Positions 8,617 through 18,808 of a stretch of 64,000 bases of DNA are shown in pieces. This DNA is from Ryuthela nishihirai. Lineage: Eukaryota; Arthropoda; Arachnida; Araneae; Heptathelidae. Below the pieces are notes generated by a model that was not told the origin of the DNA, did no database searches, and saw nothing but the letters and a program-made list of their open reading frames with translations. Both the position numbers and the translations under genes were made by a program. The stretch is taken from positions 50,724,691 to 50,788,690 of the forward strand of contig JAWZYU010000025.1 of NCBI GenBank assembly GCA_038380435.1, written 5' to 3'. How positions within the stretch are numbered: position 1 is the stretch's first letter; each line of letters begins with the position of its first letter.

Positions 8617-9908
8617 GCATTCAGAAAATTCACGCTGATTCTGGCGACTGTGCCAATTCAGAACTGGATCTGTTTCTGGTCCCACCCACTGTCTCACAAT
8701 TAGAAAGAGGCTGTTATGTCAATTATTTACCTGTGGCTTCCCTGGAAGGTAATGCACCACTCGAATTCATCGTGAAGGGGACGGACGATTACATCGATCT
8801 ATCTCGATGTCACCTACGTCTCGTCTTGAAAATTGTAAAATCTGATGGTACAGCACCGTCGGAAGTGATTGCCCCCTGCAATCATTTCTTCCACGCCCTC
8901 TTCAGCCAGGTAGACGTCTTTCTCAACGATCATCTCGTGAGTGCTTCTCACACCCTGTACCCCTACAGGGCGTATCTAGAGACTCTATTGAATTACGGGG
9001 CCGATGCCACACGAAGTCAACTAGGCACCTCGCTCTGGTACCTCGACACCCCAGGTAAAATGGAACTGACCAGCAGGGAGAATGAGGGGTGGCATCAACG
9101 CAAGGGGTACGTCAAACCAACAGGTATCGAACTCATCTCGTGGATCCACGCCGACCTGTTTAATCAAGATCGTTACCTACTCAATCAAGTCGACCTGAGA
9201 CTGCGTTTGCTGAGATCCAAACCCGCATTCTGCCTCATGACAGGTGAAGCAGACCCCTCTTACAAAGTACAGATACACGAAGCTGAATTTTTCGTGCGTA
9301 AAATCAAACCCACTTCGGGTGTCATCCTTGCACACGCTCGCCTGCTGGGTTCGGAGAGTGCCAAGTACCCTCTGCGAAGAACGGATTTACGTATGTTTTC
9401 CATCGCTTCAGGCCTGACGAGTGTGAACCGTGACAATTTATTTCTCGGCCAGCTCCCTGTACGGCTTGTACTGGGTATGCTGGAAAGTACCAGCCTGAAT
9501 GGATCGTATGAAAAAAATCCCTTCAACTTCCAACATTTCGACCTAAACTACATCAGTCTTCACATAGACAGTGATCATCAGTCCTACACCCCCGACTTTG
9601 CGAATGGGCGCTATCTCCGCTGTTACCAAGGATTATTGGAAGCTGTGGACGCCTGGAAATCCGATAGCGGTATTAACTTATCGCGAAAAGCCTATGGAGA
9701 AGGTTTTACATTATTCGGATTCCAATTGACCCCCAAGCAACGTGAATGCAATCAAGTATTTTCTTTAATAAAGAGTGGGAGTGTGAGAGTCGAATTAAAG
9801 TTTGCCAAGCCGCTACCCGCATCGGTCACTGTGATCCTGTATGCCGAGTACCAGAATTTGTTGGAAATCCCATTGGACCGTAAAGTCCTGTTTGACTACA
9901 GCTCATGA
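8613..9908 (+). CDS. Major capsid protein (double jelly roll type)
   Basis: 431 residues; its ATG overlaps the previous stop as ATGA. The N-terminal half resembles the Polinton major-capsid family (often labelled F54H12.2-like in animal genomes): ELDLFLVPPTVSQLERG, a P-L-EF strand, then YIDLSRCHLRL and ALFSQVDVFLN. The family is assigned a double-jelly-roll fold related to adenovirus hexon and would form pseudo-hexameric capsomers. The fold is known for the family and not visible directly here. The frame is intact. It lies between the basic protein and protease genes, as in other Polintons. Confidence 0.88.
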   Translation: MSIQKIHADSGDCANSELDLFLVPPTVSQLERGCYVNYLPVASLEGNAPLEFIVKGTDDYIDLSRCHLRLVLKIVKSDGTAPSEVIAPCNHFFHALFSQVDVFLNDHLVSASHTLYPYRAYLETLLNYGADATRSQLGTSLWYLDTPGKMELTSRENEGWHQRKGYVKPTGIELISWIHADLFNQDRYLLNQVDLRLRLLRSKPAFCLMTGEADPSYKVQIHEAEFFVRKIKPTSGVILAHARLLGSESAKYPLRRTDLRMFSIASGLTSVNRDNLFLGQLPVRLVLGMLESTSLNGSYEKNPFNFQHFDLNYISLHIDSDHQSYTPDFANGRYLRCYQGLLEAVDAWKSDSGINLSRKAYGEGFTLFGFQLTPKQRECNQVFSLIKSGSVRVELKFAKPLPASVTVILYAEYQNLLEIPLDRKVLFDYSS

Positions 9909-10351
9909 ATTCCTATCAGCTAGAATCCATCCTTTCGATGTTACCCACAAGTCTCGGAGTGTTCCCCCGTGACAGACTACCTCACAGAATCAATCAGTCA
10001 GAAGCCTTGTTTATCTACAATACCGATCCGTCCTCCCTGCCTGGAACCCACTGGATAGCGGTTTACAAGAAAGGAGTGCAAGTGGATCACTTTGACCCCC
10101 TGGGTACGAGTCCCGATACCTCCATGCAAGAATACTATAGTCGACTAGGCATACGTCACATCTTACACCCCTCGATACCTCTGCAGGACCCCCTGGGAGA
10201 CACATGCGGTGCTCACTGTCTGTATTTCCTGTTTAAAAGAGCGTGTGGTTCGACTCTTCCCACAGTACTGCATCGTGATTACACGTGTCGAGTAGACTTT
10301 AACGACTGCATGGTGGTGCGATGGCTCTCCGCACTCCTTCAAATATTATAA
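9905..10351 (+). CDS. Adenain-like maturation cysteine protease
   Basis: 148 residues, starting in an ATGA overlap with the capsid gene. The catalytic layout matches adenovirus protease (C5 family): H49 in GTHWIAVY, acidic D64 in DHFDPLG, oxyanion Gln Q94 and nucleophile C101 in DPLGDTCGAHC. The Q-to-C spacing is seven, as in adenain. It is expected to process capsid or core precursors; the upstream basic protein has a matching site. Its last 31 bases overlap the ATPase gene. Confidence 0.92.
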   Translation: MNSYQLESILSMLPTSLGVFPRDRLPHRINQSEALFIYNTDPSSLPGTHWIAVYKKGVQVDHFDPLGTSPDTSMQEYYSRLGIRHILHPSIPLQDPLGDTCGAHCLYFLFKRACGSTLPTVLHRDYTCRVDFNDCMVVRWLSALLQIL

Positions 10352-10947
10352 TTGCAGCACCTTCACAGTGTGGGAAGACGACTTTCACTCTGAAACTCAT
10401 CAAAGAAGCAGCTCAAGTATTCGAACCCCCACCCCAGCGTGTCGTTTACTGCTACGGTGAGTGGCAGCCTGCCTTTGAACCCTTCAAGAAAACGGTGGAA
10501 TTTTATGAAGGACTACCTACGGATCTGGAATTTGATCCTCACAGACCTACACTTCTGGTACTGGATGACTTGATGGAACAGTCTGTAGCCAGTGAGCGCA
10601 TATCACAATTGTTTATTCGTGGGGGTCATCATAAAAATATCACGATTGTCCTGATCTTACAAAATCTGTTTTTAAAGGGAAGACATTCGAGGACTATATC
10701 GCTCAATGCTCACTACATGTTTTTATTTCGCAATTGTCGGGATGCATCACAAATAACCCACCTGGCGAGACAAGTGTACCCCCATCAATCTAAACTCCTG
10801 ACGGATGCCTATAGACTGGCTACACAGGTAACCTGCGGTTATTTGTGTGTTGACCTTCATCCCAGAACGTTGGACAGTGAAAGGCTCCGTGCAAAGATTC
10901 TTCCATCAGAAGAACCCGAAATACTTTACGTTCCAAATGAAAGTTAA
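10321..10947 (+). CDS. HerA/FtsK-type genome-packaging ATPase
   Basis: 208 residues, ATG at 10321. Walker A lies at residues 13-21 (APSQCGKTT), a variant P-loop usual in this family, and Walker B at 77-83 (TLLVLDD). A conserved Gln-rich sensor region follows (VLILQNLF, about residue 115-122). Such ATPases pump the genome into the capsid in adenovirus-like, PRD1-like and giant viruses and are standard in Polintons. It is the fourth gene of the capsid block and overlaps both neighbours (31 and 11 bases). Confidence 0.92.
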   Translation: MALRTPSNIIIAAPSQCGKTTFTLKLIKEAAQVFEPPPQRVVYCYGEWQPAFEPFKKTVEFYEGLPTDLEFDPHRPTLLVLDDLMEQSVASERISQLFIRGGHHKNITIVLILQNLFLKGRHSRTISLNAHYMFLFRNCRDASQITHLARQVYPHQSKLLTDAYRLATQVTCGYLCVDLHPRTLDSERLRAKILPSEEPEILYVPNES

Positions 10948-11260
10948 ATCTCAAGGTCCGTTCCTTCAGTGCTTACCAAAGCTAGGGGGAAAGCAGCGTA
11001 CAGCTCTGATGAAGCACATCTCCGACCCCCAGATGTATGCGTTATGTGAAGTGTGTTCCAATTTCTTAAAAGGAAATATACCTGTCTCCCATCGAGTATT
11101 AAAGAATTTACGTCAGCACAAGACGGTCATAAGAAGTCTAGCGTCCAAACGTGCATCTTTACGCCACAAGAAGCATCTCCTGCAGCGTGGTTCAGGGTTC
11201 ATTATACCCCTGCTGACTGCTGCCCTCCCCCTACTGGTCTCGTTATTTAGAAAAAAATGA
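10937..11260 (+). CDS. Conserved-type Polinton protein with hydrophobic C terminus
   Basis: The frame opens at 10847, but the ATG at 10937 (MKVKSQ) gives an 11-base overlap with the ATPase gene, in keeping with the other junctions, so I prefer it (107 residues). The body is basic and helical (LRQHKTVIRSLASKRASLRHKKHLL). The end is Gly- and Leu-rich and hydrophobic (FIIPLLTAALPLLVSLF), followed by RKK. I recall similar short proteins next to Polinton packaging ATPases but no defined function. Membrane interaction, as in adenovirus pVI, is only a guess. Confidence 0.65.
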   Translation: MKVKSQGPFLQCLPKLGGKQRTALMKHISDPQMYALCEVCSNFLKGNIPVSHRVLKNLRQHKTVIRSLASKRASLRHKKHLLQRGSGFIIPLLTAALPLLVSLFRKK

Positions 11261-11541
11261 TTTCAGTGAAAGCAGTGCAGAGGAGAAACATAAGAAAAAA
11301 AGTGTGTGATTTAGACTCAGAGATGAAGAAAATATTAGAGTCTGGTGATGCTGACGATAAGTCTGAAAAGTATCTGACTGCTTTGAAAAATTATTTGTTA
11401 TTCTCAAAACAGCTTGACACTCCACAGGAAGTAAAAGTCAACATTCCCAGAAATCATATAGCTGAAGAGCGGCCCCCAAAAGACATTGCTGTTCCCATCC
11501 GACGTAAGAAAAGAAAATTATCCGAGTGGACGGCGTATTGA
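11257..11541 (+). CDS. Small charged protein, unknown function
   Basis: 94 residues, beginning in an ATGA overlap with the previous stop and ending the rightward block. It is very rich in Lys, Arg, Asp and Glu. The middle (DLDSEMKKILE...KYLTALKNYLLF) is predicted helical, and the C-terminal RRKKRKL could act as a nuclear or nucleic-acid-binding signal. No domain recognised. The overlap and position support a real gene. A poly-A signal follows 84 bases after the stop. Confidence 0.6.
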   Translation: MISVKAVQRRNIRKKVCDLDSEMKKILESGDADDKSEKYLTALKNYLLFSKQLDTPQEVKVNIPRNHIAEERPPKDIAVPIRRKKRKLSEWTAY

Positions 11542-11624
11542 AAATATCTGTAAAAAAAAAAACTTTCCAAGACTTGTGTGCTTGAAGACTTGTGTTCAAA
11601 ACCATGTATTAAAAATCTGTATCC

Positions 11625-11630
11625 AATAAA
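11625..11630 (+). terminator. Poly-A signal for rightward block
   Basis: AATAAA lies 84 bases past the last rightward stop codon and before the convergent intergenic hairpin. Confidence 0.6.
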
Positions 11631-11726
11631 AGAAAGTAAAACTGATAATTTGCCTTTTGCCATTTTTACGTCTCTTCCCATTCAATGTTTTCACACTGAT
11701 GGTTCATTCAATGCTTGACATCCGGA

Positions 11727-11886
11727 AGTGATCTGCGCTCAGATGTACGCGCGCTGCTACACTCAGTAGTACAGCAGAGGGCGTTAGTGTCGATGGGCGG
11801 GGAAATGAGAATGCTGCTGCAGCAGCGAGACTTGGAGGGGAAGACTTGGAGGGGAACAGCGCGCGTACATCTGAGCGCAGATCACT
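11727..11886. repeat. Perfect 30-bp inverted repeat between convergent genes
   Basis: Bases 11727-11756 and 11857-11886 are exact reverse complements, around a 100-base spacer that itself has smaller palindromes (gctgctgcagcagc) and a doubled agacttggagggga. It lies between the two convergent transcription units of the Polinton. Confidence 0.92.
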
Positions 11887-11993
11887 GATAAGACTTACGG
11901 AGCACCTGAAAAAAACAAAGTTACCTCTTGCTTTCTCCCACCATAGTGTCTTCCAGTTCTGAGAAATAAAGAGACGGATTTTTTGAAACCTTT

Positions 11994-11999
11994 TTTATT
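11994..11999 (-). terminator. Poly-A signal candidate for PolB
   Basis: TTTATT on the plus strand reads AATAAA on the minus strand, about 380 bases past the PolB stop. It is the first such hexamer I find downstream of PolB. Confidence 0.45.
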
Positions 12000-12119
12000 G
12001 AAACAATTCACAGACAATAATTTACATGACAGATCCAATGCTGGACGGTAAAACAATGACAGATCCGCTGTAGTTTTAAATACAATAAGTTAAATACAAT
12101 AATTCAAAAGCTGACGACG

Positions 12120-12380
12120 CCTCAGTGCTGGGTCATTACGTGTGAAATACTAAGGTTCACTAGGAACACTGAAATAAAGTGTGTAGTGAAATAAATAAAG
12201 CGTGTAATGAAATAATATTTACACTGGTGAGCAACGAAATAATATTTACACTGGTGAGCAACGAAATAAAGTTGTAATACTATGCACACTGAAATAATAA
12301 ACGAAGATACAATAATAAATAAATAATAAATTAGTTTACAATAATACATTAGTGTGCAATAATAAATAAAAACTGTGCAA
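12120..12380. repeat. AT-rich PolB 3' UTR with short direct repeats
   Basis: The unit aatatttacactggtgagcaacgaaat occurs twice in a row near 12210-12270, within related gaaataaa-rich repeats. Probably the PolB 3' UTR. Confidence 0.6.
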
Positions 12381-15300
12381 TTACTCATCCATGAGTTGGA
12401 TAAGGGTATCCAGGCCCAGGTCATTGTAACCATAAGGTACAGTGAGAGTCGAACCCGGGCTGAGATACCGCTTATCTAGGTTAGCCTTAAACCTTTTCAC
12501 CATGGGCTTATTCGTAAGTGACCCATCCACTTTATTACGAATTACATTGAAAGGGACTTCGAAGGTCTCACTGGTTGGGGAGTTCCCTAGCACCATGGAT
12601 TTTAGAAGTTCAAAATTGTATGTGCACCGGTTTTTCTTCGTGAGTGATATGCCCTTGGCGCGAAGAATTTCATCCCCGTTGCTCAGCCGAAGGGCATAAC
12701 TTTTGGCCCCGGCGCTGACATAGTCAGTGATGTGTACACCGGAGCCGTACTTTGAAGAAATTTCATCTACGAGACCTCCAAGGAAGGGATTTTGTGATGG
12801 TGTGTAGGTGTCGCGAGGAGACGTTGTATAAATCACCGAATCCGTGTCAGAATACATTGCACGACTATCTAATTTCGATAGAAGCTCGTACAGCTTTAGT
12901 CTGGCGTGACTCGTCACCATTGCAGCGAGAATCAGGCTTCCACGGGTGTTCGCTGGAGTGGCAGACTCCGCCGGCTTGTGCGTGACAAGTACGGCCTGAT
13001 CACTGATAACAGCGACGTCAGTGATGACTAGCGATGCGTCCGTCAAGAGCTCCATGTACTTGACAGGACAACTCACAATGGTCGTCTGGGTTCGACTCAT
13101 GTTCTGCGCATGCTTCCCCCATGACGAATTAAGCGAGACCTTGGAAAGAGTTCGCTTAAGGTTGTGTTTTTCAACTTCCGAGGGGAGGATCCGAACCCCC
13201 TCCGCCTGGAAGAAGGCCTCACAGAAGGCTTCCTTTTGCTCCTCAGTCTGCACGTCAGGGGGAAACCCGGAGTAGCGCTGCTTCAGTCCCAGAAAAGTGT
13301 CTATGTACCCAGCATAGACACCTCCCTTTTTTGTTGTAGGGTCATATTGCAGGATGGTATTAAAGTGCCAGACATCATGGAACTGGAGAAGTTTGTAGCC
13401 AGCACGCATCGCAGCGTAAATTTCGAACGTAGGCCAAGATCCTGTCAATGCGCGCTGGTTCACGGTGTGCCGACAAGGGGGTGCCAGCTGTCCATCCGCA
13501 CAGATCCTACAAAGGGGAAAAAGCAGCTTCCCATTACACCTATAGGGCAGTACAGGGATGAATAAACCGTCGGGGGGTAACAGTGTGGCGTGTGCAATGC
13601 CAAAATAGTGGTCGAGGTCCGTGGCGAAATCGGAGGTGATCCGAACCGGGTGACCTTTACCGAATGGAGCCTTCTTGCAAACATAAGGGTACAGGCTGTT
13701 GTAATCAACGTAGTTAAGGCTACATCCTAAGTCAACCGATGCAAAGATGGAGAACACCTCCACGCGCCCTCCGTAGAGGTAGTCACGGGCCCCTATACGC
13801 CTGATAGGCTCGACGGATTTATAAATTAATGCGACGGACTGGTTTTTGCGCATCAACTCGTCGAATTCGTGCTCCCACATAATTTTGCATGTGTACCCGT
13901 TCATCAGCACTTTCAAGGTCTCAAGACGATCCATGGTCCGGGTGTTTAGCAGACCAAATGGCTTTCTCGTGCGCTGATCTATTTTTTCAGGGTTGAAACA
14001 TTTCAAGCAGCAATGATAGTAACAACCTAAAAATTCGTAATAACAGCGGGTACTGTGGCACACGCCATCCAATTTGTACTGCCCTATCTTATACTCACCT
14101 CCGGGTGATCGCGCAGTTTGAATTACGATGTTGTCCTTGGAAGCCTCATACTCTAACCATGCGAGAGCTTTCAAGGACTGCCGGTCGTTACTCGCCGAAT
14201 ACCCTTGGGCGGGACACACACCGAGGGTATTCTTTTGCAGAAACTTCCCACGGAAAATTCGAAGACAAGCGCCGGCAATAGTCAGGTCACGCGCAAATGG
14301 GTCTACGCCTGTGAGATTTAAAAATTCCTCGCGGAAAGCTTGGGCGCCCCGCCGCAACAACTCTGTATCTGCCTTGCAGTAATACAGAAGCTGCTGTTGA
14401 AAATCCCAGGGTTCAAGGCTTGCTGCGGCATACCACACGTTGAATGCTGACAGAGTTTCAGGCTCCATGTCTTCCGGCTGGAAAAAAAGCCGATCAGGGA
14501 TGGGTCCTGTATATTGTAGATTTTCCTCCTTCACAAATTTAAAGGGAAAAAAGCCTTTCACCGTCTCCAAGTTGAAGGTCTTCGTGAATGATCGAAGAGG
14601 AGCCTGAATAAAGGATAACGTGTCGATAAACCTTATTTTAAGGCCAGGTAAAAATATACCTAAAATCTTGAATCCATCGAACACGAGATCCGGTTTTAAA
14701 AATTTTCTGTACAGGTAACTAATGATGAACATGCCGTCAAAGCCTTTGAGATTATGCGCTAGGACTGTGGCGTCCTTGAATCGTTGAACCCCGGGACGTT
14801 CTTCAGCGAGAATCCAATCCATAAAGGCGTCCGTTTCCGGGAATGAAGCATAGACCCACTCGTTGTCCACTTGGTATGTGACCACACACAATATCGGTTT
14901 CAGCAATCCGTCGGCACACTGCACAGTCTCTACATCAAAGTAGAGGTAAGTCTGACCGACAGGGTCAATCTTGCAGGGCTCGACGAATTTTAAAGTGTCA
15001 ACCTTGCAAACGTGTTTTTTCAGGGGATCGTAAATGTTGATGCACTTAACACAGCGATGTCGTGTCTGACATGCCTTCAGCAGATGCGCCTGAAAGCATT
15101 CAGCCCCACGCAAATACACACAACACACTGTGCAGAGCAACAACTCCCCTGCATGAACCACATCGGCTGACAGGCACCTGTTGCAGGTCCCCCTACAAAC
15201 GTGTCCCTCCGTATTTACCCCCTTTAGACACTTATGGCAGAATTGCTTGACCCCGAAAAACCCTGATGGCTTGGTAATCACGTCGTAATGCCCAGCACTA

Positions 15301-16119
15301 AACAACAAATAAAGGTTGTCCCCTCCTTCGGGACCAATGAAGATGGGGAGGAAGGCGTCATCAGCAGAATACACAACAATCCTGAATTGTGTCAGGTGAG
15401 CTTGAAACAATTGCACTTCCGGGAGTCCACAGGGACCCTCTGGTACGGCGGCATCCTGATGTAGTTGACGGGCTTCCTGCCTCTGCAAAGGGGAGCGATA
15501 ATCGCTGATCCTAGTATAGTTGTGCGTCAGCCCCTTATTTTTCACACAGAGCTCTCGTGCGACGACGAGAGCCCTTGCAAGACAGATATCGTCACGGTTG
15601 ACGATTCTCAAAACGCTCCCCTTCTTTGCAGCGAATGACTGAATGTCGACAAGGCTGCGTTTCTCCGGCCCAGCACGTCTCCCAATACCGCCGCTGCCGA
15701 CCCTGTCCAAGTCCGCACAGACGAAGTCAAATTCTAGTTCGCTCCCAGGACCGAGAGATTCATTTGACTGCACTACTTTGTCTAATGCCGTCATGAATCT
15801 CTCACCCGTCAGGGCATTACGCCGAATTAGGGACAGGTTGACGGGGTTTTTCAAATCCCGGGAACGTAAGCATAGCCGCACGTGGCTATATTCGCCTGTG
15901 GGGACGATATCGGCTAGCATCCGCTCGTGCAAGTCGTGCAGGACCGGAATGAAATTATGGGGCTGTACATCCTCCATTCCGCCAAGCCGCACACTTGTTG
16001 AAACAAATTGTGTGCGAAACTTGGCGGAGTTGTAGTGACGAGTTTTGGTTACAGCGTAGTACGGCACTGCAGCAGGTCTGACTGTGGATGGTCCTGGAAC
16101 GTTGAAGGACTCGACAGAC
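12381..16119 (-). CDS. polB: Family B DNA polymerase (protein-primed type), main exon
   Basis: Replicative polymerase of the Polinton. Counting from 16067 (a GTG, so not the likely start), the N-terminal ~370 residues include Cys/His clusters (about 277-354) that could bind zinc. Exonuclease motifs follow: DVE at 378-380, AHNLKGFD near 438-444, YCKAD near 563-567. Then come a YEFLGCYYHCCLKC Cys/His block (about 677-690), YGGR near 765, polymerase motif A VDYNSLYP (D788), motif B KVSLNSSWGK (about 976-985) and motif C YSDTDS (D1074, D1076). No break is seen. No ATG begins the frame and it stays open to a splice acceptor (ctatctag) at 16120-16121, so upstream exons are needed. Confidence 0.93.
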
Positions 16120-16199
16120 CTAGATAGATAATTTATTCTCAGAATATGCAGTACTTTACGTGTTTTTTATCTTAGAACTGAAGTTATAATGCTGTATTG

Positions 16200-16460
16200 C
16201 TCAGATACATGTTTTTAAAGTATCACATTTTCCCCAGATACACACTTTTAAAGTATCACATTTTCCCCAGATACACGCTTTTAAAGTATCACATTTTCCC
16301 CAGATACACACTTTTAAAGTATTACATTTTTAAAGTATCACATTTTCCCCAGATACAAACTTTTAAATTATTACATTTTTAAAGTATCACACTTTTAAAG
16401 TATTACATTTTTAAAGTATCACATTTTCCCCAGATACACACTTTTAAAGTATTACATTTA
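16200..16460. repeat. ~33-bp tandem repeat
   Basis: Units based on cttttaaagtatcacattttccccagatacaca repeat about seven times with length variants. Lies in predicted PolB intron 3. Confidence 0.85.
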
Positions 16461-16534
16461 CTAATATTATTCTTTATACATAGTTTGTCCAATGAAAATC
16501 ATATATTTATTCACATATATATATATATAGAAAT

Positions 16535-16920
16535 TTTTCCTACAGTAGAAGTCTGTGAAAAAATGATCCACAGGAGTAAACACTCGAATGTGGAAAAATT
16601 TAACAGTTGTAATAAAGGGCAACACACATTGCTAGTATAATTTTACCTACAGTACAAGTCTGTGAAAAAATGTTCCACAGGAGTAAACACTCGAATGTGG
16701 AAAAATTTAACAGTTGTAATAAAGGGCAACACACATTGCTAGTATAATTTTACCTACAGTACAAGTCTGTGAAAAAATGTTCCACAGGAGTAAACACTCG
16801 AATGTGGAAAAATTTAACAGTTGTAATAAAGGACAACACACATTGCTAGTATAATTTTACCTACAGTACAAGTCTGAGAAAAAATGTTCCACGGGAGTAA
16901 ACACTCGATTGTGAAAGAAT
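16535..16920. repeat. 107-bp tandem repeat, about 3.5 copies
   Basis: The marker gtctgtgaaaaaatg recurs at 16551, 16658 and 16765, and in variant form at 16872, a constant 107-base step. The last copy is more diverged. Lies in predicted PolB intron 3. Confidence 0.9.
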
Positions 16921-17083
16921 TTAACCGTTGCTAGCTCGAGCAAAAGGTCTAATTAAATATTTAACTAATTTATAAGTAGAATAAAGAAAGTAAAATGGCT
17001 TTACAGGCTATAAAACTATATATGCTTTAGTAAATGATTGAGCCGTTTAAGACCTGCTCTACATCAAATGAAATTTCATTTAC

Positions 17084-17266
17084 CTGACTACAGAGCCGCT
17101 GAAGAGTCCCGAGATGACGTCATCACCGGCTACCTCGTTGGGGGGGACGCCATGGCCCACGATAGGCGTCGGGGTCTTGACAGCAGCGTCCAGCGTCTTG
17201 AAACGCGCGTCATTGGTTGAGACGGCATCAGCTGCGGGGGCCGCGCGGTCCGGAGCATTGATGGGT
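17084..17266 (-). CDS. polB: Predicted PolB exon 3 (183 bp, symmetric phase 2)
   Basis: On the minus strand a ctttctag acceptor precedes 17266, and a CAG|gtaaatg donor follows 17084. One frame is open throughout, needs two bases from the previous exon and hands two bases (AG) to the next, exactly completing the first codon of the main exon (AG|G, Arg). It encodes about 61 residues rich in Ala, Pro and Val, with no domain I know. Much more GC-rich than the flanking AT-rich introns, which also supports coding. Confidence 0.75.
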
Positions 17267-17825
17267 CTAGAAAGATAATTCCGTTTCAGAATATGCAGAA
17301 CATTTACATGTTTTTCATCTTAGAACAGAAAAGACAATATGCAGTACATTTACTAGCATGATCAAAATATCTAAGTAACTAAAGTTTGAAAATTAGGTTT
17401 TAGAATAAAAGACAGCACAGTTTGCTAGCCTGATCAAAAAAAAAAAATCTAAGTAACTATTTAACTAAAGTTTGAAAATGACTTTACTAGATAGAAACAA
17501 ATATAAATCTCTATATTGAAACAGTTATGTTGTGATAAAAGACAGCACACAGTACATTTACTAGCGTGCACAAAAAATCTAAGTAACTAAATTTAGCATT
17601 TAGAATAAAATGACTTTACAGGTTAGAAACAAATATAAAACTCTATATTGAAACAGTTATGTTATGATAAAAGACAGCACGCAGTACATTTACTAGCGTG
17701 AGCAAAAAATCTAAGTAACTAAAGTTAGCATTTACAATAAAATGACTTTACAGGTTAGAAAACTCGATGTACATTAATAAATAGCTGAGTTTCTTAAGGA
17801 CAACGTTAAATAAAATTTCATTTAC
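17267..17825 (-). other. Predicted PolB intron 2
   Basis: 559 bases from gtaaatgaaattttat to gcatattctgaaacggaattatctttctag. It contains two related blocks with gacagcac(a/g)cagtacatttactagcgtg. AT-rich, no open frame of note. Confidence 0.68.
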
Positions 17826-18089
17826 CTAGTTGCCGTTGAAGGGAGCGCATCAGGCCGGAGGACAGCGGGTGGTCTCATCTCCGTTGCTGCTTTTGCCGCG
17901 GCGATGCGCTTCCGGTGGGTGAGGGACATCCTCATAGTCCTCTGCCGTAAATCCTGCCCTGCCTCCAACTGACGACACGGACCTTTTGCATGTTGGGGAT
18001 CCTCCATGGGCAGGCTTCTTTTGGAGACATCATCTAGGGTCTTCACTGATTTTAGGAGCATTTCAAAATGCTCCATGTCCGTAGTTTTC
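17826..18089 (-). CDS. polB: Predicted PolB exon 2 (264 bp, symmetric phase 2)
   Basis: Acceptor tatctatctag before 18089, donor ACTAG|gtaaatg after 17826. The open frame receives two bases and passes on two (AG|A with exon 3). It encodes about 88 residues, basic in the second half (QRTMRMSLTHRKRIAAAKAA). Its length is a multiple of three, so it could be skipped without changing frame. Function unknown; a DNA-binding or terminal-protein-like N-terminal extension of PolB is a guess. Confidence 0.75.
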
Positions 18090-18680
18090 CTAGATAGATA
18101 ATACGGTCTCAGAATATGCAGTACATTTACTAGCGCGATCAATATATCTAAGTAACTAAAGTTTGAAAATTAAGTTTTACAATAAAACTCTATGTTGATC
18201 AGTTTGTTACCCCGAGCAAAAGATCTAATTAAATATTTAACTAAAGTTTGAGAAAAAATTTAACAGTTTGCTAACCTGAGCAAAAGATCTAATTAAATAT
18301 TTCACTAAAGTTTGAGAAACAATTTAACAGTTTGCTAACCCGGGCAAAAGATCTAATTAAATATTTCACTAAAGTTTGAGAAACAATTTAACAGTTTGCT
18401 AACCGGGGCAAAAGATCTAATTAAATATTTCACTAAAGTTTGAGAAACAATTTAACAGTCTGCTAACCTGAGCAAAAGATCTAATTAAATATTTCACTAA
18501 AGTTTGAGAAACAGTTTGCTAACCCGGGCAAAAGATCTAATTAAATATTTAACTAATTTATAAGTAGAATAAAGTAAGTAAAATGACTTTTACTGAATAG
18601 AAACAAATATAATATTCTATGTACGTCAGTAAATGATTGTGTCTTAAGGACAACATAGCATTAAATAAAGTTTTATTTAC
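18090..18680 (-). other. Predicted PolB intron 1
   Basis: 591 bases from gtaaataaaacttt to gcatattctgagaccgtattatctatctag. About 350 bases of it are the 64-bp tandem array. Confidence 0.68.
18190..18560. repeat. 64-bp tandem repeat, about 5.5 copies
   Basis: gcaaaagatctaattaaatattt recurs at 18216, 18280, 18344, 18408 and 18472 (64-base step), then in a shortened copy at 18527. A single related copy lies in intron 3 near 16940. Confidence 0.9.
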
Positions 18681-18724
18681 CTGTTAGCTGTTGATGATCC
18701 AGCAGGAACTTGCTCAGTAGACAT
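18681..18724 (-). CDS. polB: Predicted PolB exon 1 with start codon
   Basis: ATG at 18724 (context caagATGt) opens 14 codons plus two bases, then AACAG|gtaaata. The two leftover bases (AG) join exon 2 in phase. With all four exons the coding length is 4230 bases, divisible by three, about 1409 residues. A TATA box lies 75 bases upstream. Confidence 0.72.
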
Positions 18725-18798
18725 CTTGGGATAGTCAGCAGCGTTGATAACTCAGTACAGAAGCTAGCAATGGAATGTCCTTGGGCTGACTTGACCAC

Positions 18799-18808
18799 GT
18801 ATATATAC
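18799..18808 (-). promoter_or_regulatory. TATA box for PolB
   Basis: gtatatatac lies 75 bases upstream of the predicted PolB ATG, leaving room for a short 5' leader. It stands in less AT-rich sequence than the introns. Confidence 0.55.

Larger units (their letters stand above)
16120..17083 (-). other. Predicted PolB intron 3, with tandem repeats
   Basis: 964 bases. It starts gtaaatgaaattt and ends ttctgagaataaattatctatctag. It contains the 33-bp and 107-bp tandem arrays listed separately. Its ends are alike in sequence to introns 1 and 2. Confidence 0.7.

Noticed and set aside
13021..16035. Plus-strand frames of 60-133 residues inside PolB
   Set aside because: They are shadows of the long minus-strand polymerase gene.
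16067..16067. GTG as the PolB start
   Set aside because: Non-ATG starts are rare in animals, and the frame stays open to a splice acceptor with in-phase upstream exons.
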